Source: Paracoccaceae bacterium
Lineage (GTDB): Bacteria > Pseudomonadota > Alphaproteobacteria > Rhodobacterales > Rhodobacteraceae
Assembly: GCA_027492585.1 (NCBI GenBank)
Contig: JAPUEK010000033.1
Span: 29,543 to 93,542 of the forward strand
DNA: 64,000 bases
Direction: 5' to 3'
In this document: positions 16,698-25,642 of the stretch, piece by piece
How positions within the stretch are numbered: position 1 is the stretch's first letter
How the letters are laid out: the number at the start of each line of letters is the position of its first letter
Notes under the pieces: generated by a model
What the model saw: only the letters and a program-made list of their open reading frames with translations
Told to the model about the DNA's origin: nothing
The model's database searches: none
Position numbers and translations under genes: made by a program

Positions 16698-17594
16698 TCA
16701 GGCCGGAACGACCATGCCTTTGCCCCGCGCCAGATCGCGCATCCGTGCCTGGAGCTTTTCAAAAGCCCGCACCTCGATCTGGCGGATACGCTCGCGGCTG
16801 ACGCCATAGCTTTCCGACAGCTCTTCCAGCGTCACCGGCGTTTCGGCCAGACGGCGCTTCATCAGCACGTCGCGCTCCCGCTCGTTCAGTACCGACATCG
16901 CGTCCTTCAGCAGGGCGTAGCGGATCTCGAATTCGTCCTTTTCCTCATAGGCGCCGGCCTGATCGCTGTCTTCGTCCTCAAGCCAGTCCTGCCATTGCGA
17001 AGACCCCTCGCCATCCGAACCGACGGTGGCATTGAGCGAGGCATCCGCGCCGGAGAGACGGCGGTTCATGTCGATCACTTCGGATTCCGAAACGCTCAGA
17101 TCCTTGGCGATCTGGGCAACGTTCTCGGGCCGCAGATCGCCCTCCTCCAGAGCGCCCAGCTTCGCCTTGGCCTTCCGCAGGTTGAAGAACAGCTTCTTCT
17201 GCGCCGAGGTGGTGCCAAGCTTCACAAGGCTCCACGAGCGCAGGATATATTCCTGGATCGAGGCGCGGATCCACCACATCGCATAGGTCGCCAGACGGAA
17301 GCCCCGCTCGGGGTCGAAGCGTTTGACCGCCTGCATCAGCCCGACATTTGCCTCGGAAATCACCTCGGCCTGCGGCAGGCCGTAGCCGCGATAGCCCATG
17401 GCGATCTTGGCGGCCAGACGCAGGTGGCTCGTCACCAGCTTGTGCGCGGCGCCGGATTCCTGACGATCCACCCAGGCTTTGGCCAGCATGTATTCTTCTT
17501 CCGGTTCCAAGAGCGGGAACTTCCGGATTTCCTGCATATAGCGGTTCAGCCCCTGTTCCGGGCTCGGCGCCGGCAGATTGGTATAGGTGCTCAT
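16698..17594 (-). CDS. rpoH: RNA polymerase heat-shock sigma factor RpoH
   Basis: 298 residues. Region 2 is seen as 'LRLAAKIAMGYRGYGLPQAEVISEANVGLMQAVKRFDPERGFRLATYAMWWIRASIQEYIL'. The RpoH box 'QKKLFFNLRKAK' follows (about residues 129-140), and region 4 HTH is 'VTLEELSESYGVSRERIRQIEVRAFEKLQ'. The RpoH box separates it from RpoD. It directs heat-shock gene transcription. Some Rhodobacteraceae have two rpoH genes; I cannot say which paralog this is. The 166-nt region to the upstream gene is AT-richer and should hold its promoter. Confidence 0.95.
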   Translation of the reverse strand: MSTYTNLPAPSPEQGLNRYMQEIRKFPLLEPEEEYMLAKAWVDRQESGAAHKLVTSHLRLAAKIAMGYRGYGLPQAEVISEANVGLMQAVKRFDPERGFRLATYAMWWIRASIQEYILRSWSLVKLGTTSAQKKLFFNLRKAKAKLGALEEGDLRPENVAQIAKDLSVSESEVIDMNRRLSGADASLNATVGSDGEGSSQWQDWLEDEDSDQAGAYEEKDEFEIRYALLKDAMSVLNERERDVLMKRRLAETPVTLEELSESYGVSRERIRQIEVRAFEKLQARMRDLARGKGMVVPA

Positions 17595-17760
17595 TCATCG
17601 CCCCCCATTATGATCCGGGTCTGACATCAGCCCCCGGAGAACCTTTTCATGTAAGATGCCCGCACCGCCGTTCAAGATGGCGCTAACATCCAGAGTTTAA
17701 CGAAAGATGGGGATTGTTCCGTCGGTTGAAAAGTTTTCATGTCAAAGGCTCACGAAACTG

Positions 17761-18819
17761 TCAGCTCCCGCGCAGCGCGGCCAGAAGCGTCTGCATATCC
17801 TGCGGCAGCGGCGAGGCGAATTCCAGATGCTCCCCCGTCACCGGATGCGCGAAGCCGAGCGTCGCGGCATGGAGCGCCTGCCGCGGGAAGGCATTGCCCA
17901 GATCCGCCGCCGCCTCGCCGAAGAGCTTGGGCGACAGCTTCCTCTTGCCGCCATAGGTCTGGTCCCCGAGAAGCCCGTGGCCGGCATGGGCCATATGCAC
18001 GCGGATCTGATGGGTGCGCCCGGTCTCCAGCCAACATTCCACGAGCGCCGCCGCCCCGTGGAAGCTGTCCAGAACCCGCGCCCGCGTGACGGCATGGCGC
18101 CCCTGCCCGTCCCAGACCACCGCCTGCCGCTGGCGGTCGGTCTTGTGGCGGGCAAGGCCGGTGGCGATCCGCAGGATGCCGCCGGTCTCGAAACCCACCC
18201 CCCTGGTGCCGCGCAGGCGCGGGTCATGGGCGGACGGCACGCCATGGACCACCGCGAGGTAATGCCGGTTGACGCTGTGCGCCTCGAATTGCGCGGCAAG
18301 GCCGTGATGGGCGCGGTCGGATTTCGCCACGACCAGAAGGCCCGTGGTGTCCTTGTCGATGCGGTGGACGATGCCCGGCCGCCGTTCCCCTCCGATCCCG
18401 GACAGCGTATCGCCGCAATGGGCCAGAAGCGCATTGACCAAAGTGCCGGAGGGCGAGCCGGGCGCGGGATGCACCACCATCCCCGCCGGCTTGTCGATGA
18501 CGATGAGATCGCCATCCTCCCAGACCACGTTCAGCGGGATCGCCTCGGCCAGCGTTTCCACCGGAGCCGCCGGGGCGAGGCGCAGATCGAAGCTCTCGCC
18601 CTCCGCCACCTTGGTCTTCGGGTCCGTCACCACCACGCCGCCGCGCGACACATCGCCTTCCGCGATCATCTTCATCAGACGGGAGCGCGAGAGGGCCGCT
18701 TCCTCTGGCACGAAGGCGGCGAGCGCCTTATCAAGGCGCGGGGGGCAGTCTTCGCCAAGGATCACCGTCAGGATATCCCCGGCGAGGCCCTCCGGCCCGG
18801 TGGAAAAGGACGACGCCAT
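17761..18819 (-). CDS. rluD: RluD-family 23S rRNA pseudouridine synthase
   Basis: 352 residues. An S4-like RNA-binding domain at the N-terminus ('RLDKALAAFVPEEAALSRSRLMKMIAEGDV') precedes the catalytic domain with 'RIDKDTTGLLVVAKSD', whose Asp is the nucleophile. 'LETGRTHQIRVHMAHAGHGLLGDQTYGG' is the conserved C-terminal motif. It modifies uridines in helix 69 or a related site of the large rRNA. The start ATG 18819 shares the sequence CATG with the start of the divergent DUF6476 gene. Confidence 0.93.
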   Translation of the reverse strand: MASSFSTGPEGLAGDILTVILGEDCPPRLDKALAAFVPEEAALSRSRLMKMIAEGDVSRGGVVVTDPKTKVAEGESFDLRLAPAAPVETLAEAIPLNVVWEDGDLIVIDKPAGMVVHPAPGSPSGTLVNALLAHCGDTLSGIGGERRPGIVHRIDKDTTGLLVVAKSDRAHHGLAAQFEAHSVNRHYLAVVHGVPSAHDPRLRGTRGVGFETGGILRIATGLARHKTDRQRQAVVWDGQGRHAVTRARVLDSFHGAAALVECWLETGRTHQIRVHMAHAGHGLLGDQTYGGKRKLSPKLFGEAAADLGNAFPRQALHAATLGFAHPVTGEHLEFASPLPQDMQTLLAALRGS

Positions 18820-19120
18820 GACTGACACTCCCGCAGAGCAGGGCCTGCCGCCCGCGCTCCGCTTTCTGAAAGGGCTGGTGATCGTGCTGATGATCACCAT
18901 GATCGCCGGTGTCATAACGATCACCGCCGTCCTTGTCACCCGGATGCCGGATGCCAATGCCGCCCCGACCCTGCCGGAGCGGATCACCCTGCCCGACGGC
19001 AAGGAGGCGGAGGCGGTGACCATCGGCAAGGGCTGGGTCGGGGTGGTGACCCGCGATGGCCATTTCCTGATCTTCGGCGCCGATGGGGCGCTGCGGCAGG
19101 ATGTGGAGATTGCGCCGTAA
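18818..19120 (+). CDS. Small single-span membrane protein, probably DUF6476
   Basis: 100 residues. One transmembrane helix (about residues 17-40, 'LVIVLMITMIAGVITITAVLV') is followed by a periplasmic beta-rich part ('LPERITLPDGKEAEAVTIGKGWVGVVTRDGHFLIF'). This resembles DUF6476 proteins found next to rluD in Rhodobacteraceae. Function is unknown. The start codon overlaps the rluD start on the other strand, so the two genes must share a very compact divergent promoter arrangement. Confidence 0.75.
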   Translation: MTDTPAEQGLPPALRFLKGLVIVLMITMIAGVITITAVLVTRMPDANAAPTLPERITLPDGKEAEAVTIGKGWVGVVTRDGHFLIFGADGALRQDVEIAP

Positions 19121-19141
19121 GCGCCGCGCCCCTTGCAGGCG

Positions 19142-19205
19142 CCGGAGGGGTTTTGCACCCCTCCGGACCTCCCCGCAGGATATTTATGCACAGGGGATGG
19201 GGGAA
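19142..19205 (+). repeat. Dispersed hairpin + AGGATATTT element, copy 1
   Basis: CCGGAGGGG (19142-19150) and CCCCTCCGG (19158-19166) form a 9-bp stem with a TTTTGCA loop, followed by ACCTCCCCGCAGGATATTT and ATGCACAGGGGATGG. The first 44 nt recur exactly, inverted, near 39514-39557. It sits between convergent genes, so a bidirectional terminator role is likely. Confidence 0.7.
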
Positions 19206-19283
19206 GAAGGGCGCAAAGGGCGCGGCGGCGCTCAGCCGGTAGGCGGTTCCCTCCCCCTCCTGGGGGAGGGAGGGGACCGCCCC

Positions 19284-20048
19284 TCAGATCGCGGTAAAGG
19301 CGTTGTCCACGAAGAGATGGGTACCGTTGACGAAGCTGGATGCGTCGGAGGCGAGGAAAAGCGCCGCCTCCGCCACTTCTTCCGGTTTGCCGATCCGCCC
19401 CTGTGCCGCCGCGATCGCCGCCTCCGAGACATCGACGCCAAGCGCCTGAAGATCGCGCACCTCGCGCAGCCCGTGCGGGGTCTCGATGAAACCGGGGCAG
19501 ACCGCATTGCAGCGGATGTTGCGGTCGCGGAACTCCACCGCGATGGCGCGGGCGAACATGTGGACCGCGCCTTTCGTCGTGTCGTAAAGCACCTCCATCG
19601 GCGTCCCCGCCACGGCGGAGATGGAGGAGGTGCAGACGATGGAGCCCCCTCCCCCCGCGATCATGCCCGGCAGGACGGCGCGGGTCATCAGATACATCGA
19701 CTTGACGTTGACGGCATGGAGCCAGTCCCATTCCTCTTCGGTGGTGTCGAGGAAGGGTTTGATGACGATGGTGCCGGCATGGTTGAAAAGCACATTGGCC
19801 GCCCCCTGCGCCGCCGCCGCTTTCGTCACCGCCGCCTCCACCTGATCGGCCTTCGAGACATCGGCCCGAAGCGCGATCGCGGTGCCGCCCGCCGTGGCGA
19901 TCAGGTGGGCGCGCTCCTCCGCCGCGGTGAGGTTGAGGTCGATGATCGCAACCCGCGCCCCCTCCGCCGCAAAGAGGCTGGACGCCGCCCCGCCCATGCC
20001 CGTCGCCCCCCCGGAAATGATCGCCGTCTTGCCGTCCAGACGTCCCAT
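19284..20048 (-). CDS. Short-chain dehydrogenase/reductase (SDR)
   Basis: 254 residues, ATG 20048. The Rossmann motif TGxxxGxG appears in variant form as 'ISGGATGMGGAAS' (about residues 11-23). The NNAG-equivalent is 'VLFNHAGTI'. The active-site Ser is in 'IVCTSSISAVAGTP' and Tyr-x3-Lys is 'YDTTK' (about 151-155), all in the right places. 'GKPEEVAEAALFLASDASSFVNGTHLFVDNAF' is the usual C-terminal motif. It would act as an NAD(P)-dependent alcohol/ketone dehydrogenase with unknown substrate. It is monocistronic. Confidence 0.9.
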   Translation of the reverse strand: MGRLDGKTAIISGGATGMGGAASSLFAAEGARVAIIDLNLTAAEERAHLIATAGGTAIALRADVSKADQVEAAVTKAAAAQGAANVLFNHAGTIVIKPFLDTTEEEWDWLHAVNVKSMYLMTRAVLPGMIAGGGGSIVCTSSISAVAGTPMEVLYDTTKGAVHMFARAIAVEFRDRNIRCNAVCPGFIETPHGLREVRDLQALGVDVSEAAIAAAQGRIGKPEEVAEAALFLASDASSFVNGTHLFVDNAFTAI

Positions 20049-20790
20049 GACAGCCCCCTCTGTTGCCCGCGAGGATGAAACACCCGCAAGGCGCGCTTGG
20101 CAAGCGGGCCTCGGCCGGACGCCGCCCGAGGCGACGGCGCCTTGTGGGGCGCGGGGTCCGCAGGGGGACGGTGACAGTCCAGCCCCGCGCGTGGAAGCGG
20201 CGGACAGGTTCCGGCCCCGCCGCTTGCTCCGCTTTCCTGGCCCGGCCCCGAAACGCATGGTCGCCGGGCTGGCATCGGCAGGGCGCGCGGACAGTGGTGC
20301 GAGGGACGGAAACTGACGGATGGCGGTACGGCATGGCAACCGCAGAAAGCCTTTGAACATGGTCATTCGCCCAGACCGCAACGCGACTGGTGTACCGGCA
20401 CTTCGGAGGAAGCTTGTCCGGATCGCCGCAATCCTCAACCCGAGCCCATCGTGGCGCAGGCTGGTCCATGGAAAGCAAAGCGGGGGGCAGAAAACTCCGG
20501 GATAAAGAATGCAGCACAGGATTCAACAGGCTGCCCCGGAAGCCAGAGGTAGCCATTCATTCGAAAGACAGCGGGGCCAATATTGCGCTCATTCCGCAAA
20601 CGAAGCCGCAATTGACGCCCCGGACGATAAAAGCAGGCGTTCCGTCAGCATTGAGCGCCATTCTGATTTCTCGGGGTTTTACCGGAGATCAGGCCGAGTT
20701 GGCGTTTTCCCGAGACAAGAGGAGTTTTCCGCGCAACAAACGGCAACAGACAGGCCCTGAGTTTTATGGTCACCGGAGTGCCGACGATTG
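20049..20790. other. 742-nt gene-poor stretch upstream of cas3
   Basis: No reading frame here has a convincing start, composition or family match. The left part is very GC-rich; the right part (20500-20780) is lower in GC. An inverted repeat TCTCGGG/CCCGAGA (20669-20675 and 20709-20715, 33-nt spacing) lies 75-120 nt before cas3 and could be a regulatory site. This may be the remains of an older insertion or a long 5' region. Confidence 0.4.
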
Positions 20791-23307
20791 ATGCAAGCGG
20801 AATGGGAAGGTCCGATCTGGGGAATTGCCTGGGGCAAGTTCAGCCCCGTGTTGGGCCATCATCATCTTGGGCATCATTGCGCCGATGTCGCAGCGGTCTT
20901 CCAACTGCTTCTGTCGCGCCACCCCTATCGCTTGAAGGCCGAGGCGGCACTTGGACGTGTCTTGACCCCGACCGAGATCGGCTGCCTCACCGCACTGGCC
21001 TTCCTGCATGACATCGGCAAACTCGCTCCGGGCTTTCAGGCCAGGATCTGGCCCCGCAAGGGGCGCCTGTCAGACATCGGCCATCTCGACGCCGGCTGGC
21101 TCTGGGCGGAAGCACCAGCCGGAGAGGCTTCGGGGGCAAACTGGCACGAAGTCCTTCTCCCCTGGCCCGAACTGGAGCAGTGGTTTTCGCTGATATTGTC
21201 GCACCACGGGCGACCGACGAAGCATCCGGGGTCGGGGCTGGTTGCCGGCGCCTTTGCAAAGGTTGCAGGCTACGACTGGCAAGACGAGCATCGCCAGATC
21301 GGGGCGGTTTTCACGGCGTGGTTTCGCGGGCTGGACGCGGCCAGACCGCCCCCGGCAAAGCCGGCCTTTGTGCATTTCATCTGTGGTCTGTTGACCCTTG
21401 CGGACTGGATCGCATCGGATATCCGCGCCTTCCCCTATGAGCCCCGCCTGCGCGATGATTACTGGCAGACCGCGCTGCGGCGCGCGGAGAGATGCATCGC
21501 CGGGATCGGGCTGGCGGCGGACAGCCTGTCGCTTTCGGGACCGCCGGACTGGGCGCTGATTTCGGATCATCCCTCGCCCCGACCCGCGCAGCAGGCGATA
21601 GGCAGGTTGACGACAAGCACACGGCTGGTCCTTCTGGAGGCCGAAACGGGATCGGGCAAGACCGAGGCCGCGCTCTGGCGCTTTGCCGCGCTTCTGGCCA
21701 CGGGAGAGGTCGAGGCGCTTTACTTCGCCGTACCGACCAGAGCGGCGGCGAGGCAGTTGCAGGGCCGGATCAACAAGGCGCTGGCAGGAATGTTCGCCCC
21801 CGTACCCGAGGCGCTGCTGGCGATCCCCGGACAGGCGGTGGCGGGCGCGGCAAAGGGGCGGCGCCTGCCGGATTTCTCGGTCCTGTGGGACGATGGCCAA
21901 ACGCCCCCAAGCCGATGGGCTGCCGAACATTCCGCCCGCTATCTTGCGGCGCCGATCGCCATCGGCACGGTGGATCAGGTCGCGCTTGGCGGGCTTCAGG
22001 TGAAATACGCCCATCTGCGCGGCACCGCCCTGTCGCGCGCACTGCTGGTCATCGACGAGGTTCATGCCTCCGACCCCTACATGACCGAGGTGCAGCGCCG
22101 GATGGTGCAGGATCATCTGGCGCTGGGCGGGCATGTGCTGCTGATGTCCGCGACCCTGGGCGCGGCGGCGCGCTGCCGCTGGTTCGGGACGGAACTCGCC
22201 GCACAGCCCGAGGAAGCGGCCCGCCCCTATCCGGCCGTCTGGACAGCGGCCGGCATAGAGCCGGTCGGGCGTGAGGAGAGTGCGGACAAGGCCGTGGAGA
22301 TGAGCGCGCATTCGGGATGGACCGGGGCGGATGCCGCCGGTTTCGCCCTTGCCGCCGCGCGGAAGGGCGCACGGGTGCTGGTGATCCGCAACACGGTGCA
22401 GCGGGCGCAGGAAACCTTCGCCGCCGTGCAGGCCGAAGCGCCGGAACTGCTGTTGCAGGTCCGGGACATTCCGACGCTTCACCACAGTCGCTTTGCGGCC
22501 GAGGACCGGGCCTTGCTGGATGCCGCAGTGGAGGAGGCTCTTGGCGCCAAAGGCCCGCAGGGTGGCCGGATCGTCATCGGGTCGCAGACGCTCGAACAGT
22601 CGCTCGACATCGACGCCGATCTGCTGATCACCGATCTTTGCCCGATGGATGTGCTGTTGCAGCGGATCGGGCGCCTGCACCGTCACAAGCGGACGCGGCC
22701 CGCAGGGTTCGAAACGCCGCGGGCCGTCGTGCTCTGCCCGCCGGGCGGCCTCGATCCGCTGGTGCAGCGGGCTGACAACGGCCTCGGCGCCTATGCTGGG
22801 GGTCCGAGCCTTTCGGGCGTCTATGTCGATGTGCCGGGTCTTGCCGCGACGCTGGATCAGATCACGGAACAGACGGTATGGCGCATCCCCGGGATGAACC
22901 GCGCGCTGGTGGAAGCGGCGACCCATCCCGAGGCTCTGGCACGGATCGCAGAGGCTCGCGGCTGGCAGGCCTACCACCAGCGCCTGCGCGGCAAGACCCT
23001 GGCCGAGATGGGCGCGGCGGATCTTGTGATCCTTGATCGCAGCGCGCCGCTGCAACCCTTCCCCCAGGATGAGCAGATCCGCACCCGTCTGGGTGAGGAT
23101 GGCGTGGTGCTGCCCCTGCCTGATGGCACCCCCGGCGCCTTCGGTTTGCCGGTGTGCCGACTGACCTTGCCCGCGCATTGGTCCAAGGGGCTGACCGGCG
23201 AGGAGCCGGTGGTGGTCCTGTCCACCGCGCCGCTGCGGATCGGGGTCGGGGACAGGGCGTTCGGCTATGGCGCAGAGGGGCTGACGGTTTTCAAAGGGGA
23301 GCTTTGA
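20791..23307 (+). CDS. cas3: Cas3 helicase-nuclease, type I-E
   Basis: 838 residues from ATG 20791; a TTG immediately upstream is also open. The HD nuclease domain shows 'HHHLGHHCADVAAVF' (about residues 23-37), 'LAFLHDIGKLAPGFQ' (about 70-84) and 'LSHHGRPTK'. The helicase shows Walker A 'LLEAETGSGKTEAAL', DEVH box 'LLVIDEVHASDPYM' and 'LLMSATLG'. The length fits I-E Cas3 with the C-terminal domain. It unwinds and degrades target DNA after Cascade binding. It is separated from cas8e by 291 nt, so it is probably transcribed independently. Confidence 0.95.
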   Translation: MQAEWEGPIWGIAWGKFSPVLGHHHLGHHCADVAAVFQLLLSRHPYRLKAEAALGRVLTPTEIGCLTALAFLHDIGKLAPGFQARIWPRKGRLSDIGHLDAGWLWAEAPAGEASGANWHEVLLPWPELEQWFSLILSHHGRPTKHPGSGLVAGAFAKVAGYDWQDEHRQIGAVFTAWFRGLDAARPPPAKPAFVHFICGLLTLADWIASDIRAFPYEPRLRDDYWQTALRRAERCIAGIGLAADSLSLSGPPDWALISDHPSPRPAQQAIGRLTTSTRLVLLEAETGSGKTEAALWRFAALLATGEVEALYFAVPTRAAARQLQGRINKALAGMFAPVPEALLAIPGQAVAGAAKGRRLPDFSVLWDDGQTPPSRWAAEHSARYLAAPIAIGTVDQVALGGLQVKYAHLRGTALSRALLVIDEVHASDPYMTEVQRRMVQDHLALGGHVLLMSATLGAAARCRWFGTELAAQPEEAARPYPAVWTAAGIEPVGREESADKAVEMSAHSGWTGADAAGFALAAARKGARVLVIRNTVQRAQETFAAVQAEAPELLLQVRDIPTLHHSRFAAEDRALLDAAVEEALGAKGPQGGRIVIGSQTLEQSLDIDADLLITDLCPMDVLLQRIGRLHRHKRTRPAGFETPRAVVLCPPGGLDPLVQRADNGLGAYAGGPSLSGVYVDVPGLAATLDQITEQTVWRIPGMNRALVEAATHPEALARIAEARGWQAYHQRLRGKTLAEMGAADLVILDRSAPLQPFPQDEQIRTRLGEDGVVLPLPDGTPGAFGLPVCRLTLPAHWSKGLTGEEPVVVLSTAPLRIGVGDRAFGYGAEGLTVFKGEL

Positions 23308-23472
23308 CAGGCCATATTTCTCTCACGCCAACTCCCCGGAGCGGAGTAGAATTTCTTGTCTGTAAGAAATGCGATCAGCCTTGGGAGATTCGAGATCTGT
23401 GAAACTTCTCCTTGAAGCTGGTGCGCGTTTCCTGTCGGCCCGAATACAAGCTGACTACGGCGATCCGGCTGC

Positions 23473-23595
23473 GGGAATTAATTTCAGGAGGTTATTCCCA
23501 ATCAGAATATCCAGCTCCACCGGGAATAATCGCTCCTATTCTGACACTGAAACTGCAGGCCCGGTGCATTCCCCGAACCTCTTGGGGCATTCCCC
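23473..23595. promoter_or_regulatory. Cluster of ATTCCC boxes upstream of cas8e
   Basis: The 291-nt gap between cas3 and cas8e (23308-23598) holds five related boxes: GGGAATTA (from 23473, reverse), TTATTCCC (23492-23499), GGGAATAA (23522-23529, reverse) and GCATTCCCC twice (23566-23574 and 23587-23595) exactly 21 bp apart. The second and third form an inverted repeat, inside which CAGAATA (23503-23509) is also inverted as TATTCTG (23537-23543). The last box touches the cas8e start. This looks like an operator array for a regulator of the Cascade operon. No protein-coding gene is seen in the gap. Confidence 0.5.
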
Positions 23596-23598
23596 ATA

Positions 23599-25131
23599 AT
23601 GACCGGCAATCTTCTCACCGAGCCGCTCATCTCGACCGACCGGGGATGGCACAGCCTCCCCGGTCTGTTCGCCGCCATGTCCCGGGGCGAGGTCGCGGCC
23701 TTTCCGGCCTTGCGTCCCCATCAGCGCCCCGCCTGGCACATGTTCTGCGTGCAGCTTGCTGTTCTGGCGCTGGATGCCGCGGGCCTGCGTGACCTGCCCG
23801 GCGAGGAGGATCGCTGGCGCAGTGCGCTGCGGGCGCTGACCCCTGACTTCGCCGATGACGCCCCCTGGCATCTGGCCCAGCCCGACCGCAAACGCCCGGC
23901 TTTCCTGCAACCGCCCGATCCCGGCGGGCAGAAATGGACGCCGGTCGCCACACCGGATGCGCTGGATATGCTTATAACCGCGCGTAACCATGATATAAAA
24001 CGCGAGATCGCCCGTCAGCCGGAACCACAAGACTGGATCTTCGCCCTCGTCAGCCTCCAGACGATGGAGGGCTACGGCGGCGGCAGAGGCGGTTACAATG
24101 GCATCGCCCGGATGAACGGTGGTTTCTCCTCGCGGGCGATGATCGCGCTGGCGCCCGCGCGCGAAGGCTCCGCCGAGGTCGATCCCTCAGCCTGGTGGGC
24201 GCGGGATGTTCGCGCGCTCCTCGCCCGGCGCGGTGGCATTGCCGGGCTGACCCTTCTCTGGCTCTATCCCTGGGGCGACGGGCCGGGTTTCGATCTGGAT
24301 CGGCTCGACCCGATGTTCATCGAGGTCTGCCGCCGCATCCGCCTGTCGCAGGCGGGGGACCGGATCACCGCCGAGCGCAGCACCTCGAAGGCGGCGCGCG
24401 TGGCCGCGAAGGAGGCAAAGGGCAATACCGGCGACCCCTGGGCGCCCGTCCACAAGACCGACCACAAGAGCTTCCCCCTTGGCGAGCAGGACTGGAGCCA
24501 TGAAGTGCTGGTGCGGCTGTTGTATGGCAGCGAGTGGAAGGTTCCCGATCTTGCCCTGCCGCAGCCGGGGGAAGAGGCCGAGCCGATGGTCCTGATCGCC
24601 GAAGCCTTTGCCCGGGGCCAGTCCAAGACCGCCGGGTTCAAGTCGCGCCTCGTGCCGGTCCCCAAGGCGATGGTCAGGAAGGGGCTGTTCGGATTGCAGC
24701 CCATGGCATTTGCTTCGGAAGTGCAGAAGGACATTTCGGCCATCGAGGCTGTTCTGTGCTGCGCGCTGGCTCTGATCGCGGCCGAAGGTGACAGGGAGAA
24801 ATATTCTAAACGTGACAAACGTCGCAACCCTTACGACATCCGCGCCCAGCCCGCGCGTGATGCCTATCGCCATGCGGCGGATCAGGTGTTCTTCGCGGAA
24901 CTCTGGCTGCGGGCCTCCGCGACAGTGGATGCCGATTTCACCCGGATGCGTCTCGATTTCCGCAGGTCGCTTGCCGCCATCGCCCGCAGCGAATTCGACA
25001 TCGCCCGCAGCGCCATTCCCTGCGCCAGCCTGTTCCGCCCCCGCGCCGAGACCCGTGGCCGCAATGCTTTGGAACACGGCATCGCCAAGGCGCTTGAACC
25101 CTTCCAGCGACAGGAGGCACAGGATGCCTGA
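23599..25131 (+). CDS. casA: Cascade large subunit Cse1/CasA (Cas8e)
   Basis: 510 residues, ATG 23599. Typical I-E Cse1 landmarks are present: 'LISTDRGWHSLPGLFAAM', 'FPALRPHQRPAWHMFCVQLAVLAL', 'PAFLQPP', and a region near 'GYGGGRGGYNGIARMNGGFSSR' around residues 155-176. The C-terminal four-helix bundle ends in 'RGRNALEHGIAKALEPFQ'. The subunit recognises the PAM and recruits Cas3. It is the first gene of the Cascade operon and overlaps casB by 8 nt. Confidence 0.93.
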   Translation: MTGNLLTEPLISTDRGWHSLPGLFAAMSRGEVAAFPALRPHQRPAWHMFCVQLAVLALDAAGLRDLPGEEDRWRSALRALTPDFADDAPWHLAQPDRKRPAFLQPPDPGGQKWTPVATPDALDMLITARNHDIKREIARQPEPQDWIFALVSLQTMEGYGGGRGGYNGIARMNGGFSSRAMIALAPAREGSAEVDPSAWWARDVRALLARRGGIAGLTLLWLYPWGDGPGFDLDRLDPMFIEVCRRIRLSQAGDRITAERSTSKAARVAAKEAKGNTGDPWAPVHKTDHKSFPLGEQDWSHEVLVRLLYGSEWKVPDLALPQPGEEAEPMVLIAEAFARGQSKTAGFKSRLVPVPKAMVRKGLFGLQPMAFASEVQKDISAIEAVLCCALALIAAEGDREKYSKRDKRRNPYDIRAQPARDAYRHAADQVFFAELWLRASATVDADFTRMRLDFRRSLAAIARSEFDIARSAIPCASLFRPRAETRGRNALEHGIAKALEPFQRQEAQDA

Positions 25132-25642
25132 CACCCCCGCAGACAGGCATGAAGCCGGACCTGAGGACAGGCTCGCCCACCATGCCCTGTCGATCGCCGC
25201 CGCTTTGGCCGCAGCCGATCCGGGTGGCAAGGCCGAGGCCCGGCGGATGGACGCGGCCGGCGCCCCGGTTTTCTGGCGCCAGGTCGCGCGCCTGCGCCTT
25301 TCCCCGGCCGAGGAACCCGTCTGGCTGGCCTACACCCGCATGGTGGCGCTGCTGACCCCGGCCAGTGCCACCACGTCGGTCCATGACGGCAAACGCCCGC
25401 TGGGGGCGGTTTTGCATGAGGCCGGGGTGTCCGAACAGCGGCTGGCCCGGTTTCTGGCCCTGCGTGGCCCTGCCCGGCTGGCGGCGCTGGAGCGGATGAT
25501 CCGCGGCATCGCCCGCACCCGCCCCCGGCTGGATCTCGTCAGCCTCGCCCGCGCGGCCTTCGCCCGCGACGGCAATGCCCTCGCCCGCGGCTATTACCGC
25601 GCCCTCGACACTTCCCAGACCGAAGAGACCCAGAATGGCTGA
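25124..25642 (+). CDS. casB: Cascade small subunit Cse2/CasB
   Basis: 172 residues, ATG 25124, overlapping the end of casA. All-helical: 'DAAGAPVFWRQVARLRLSP', 'RPLGAVLHEAGVSEQRLARFLALRGPARLAALERMIRGIAR'. This pattern and size fit Cse2, which forms a dimer in the belly of Cascade and stabilises crRNA and the non-target strand. It overlaps cas7 by 8 nt, in keeping with tight co-translation. Confidence 0.92.
   Translation: MPDTPADRHEAGPEDRLAHHALSIAAALAAADPGGKAEARRMDAAGAPVFWRQVARLRLSPAEEPVWLAYTRMVALLTPASATTSVHDGKRPLGAVLHEAGVSEQRLARFLALRGPARLAALERMIRGIARTRPRLDLVSLARAAFARDGNALARGYYRALDTSQTEETQNG

Noticed and set aside
18820..20556. An N-terminal extension that would make RluD 931 residues long
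   Set aside because: The extra part crosses the DUF6476 gene and the SDR gene in a wrong frame and has no similarity to anything; the S4 domain begins just after ATG 18819.
23325..23350. Terminator just after cas3
   Set aside because: ACTCC/GGAGT makes only a 5-bp stem and the following T-rich part is interrupted; too weak to annotate.
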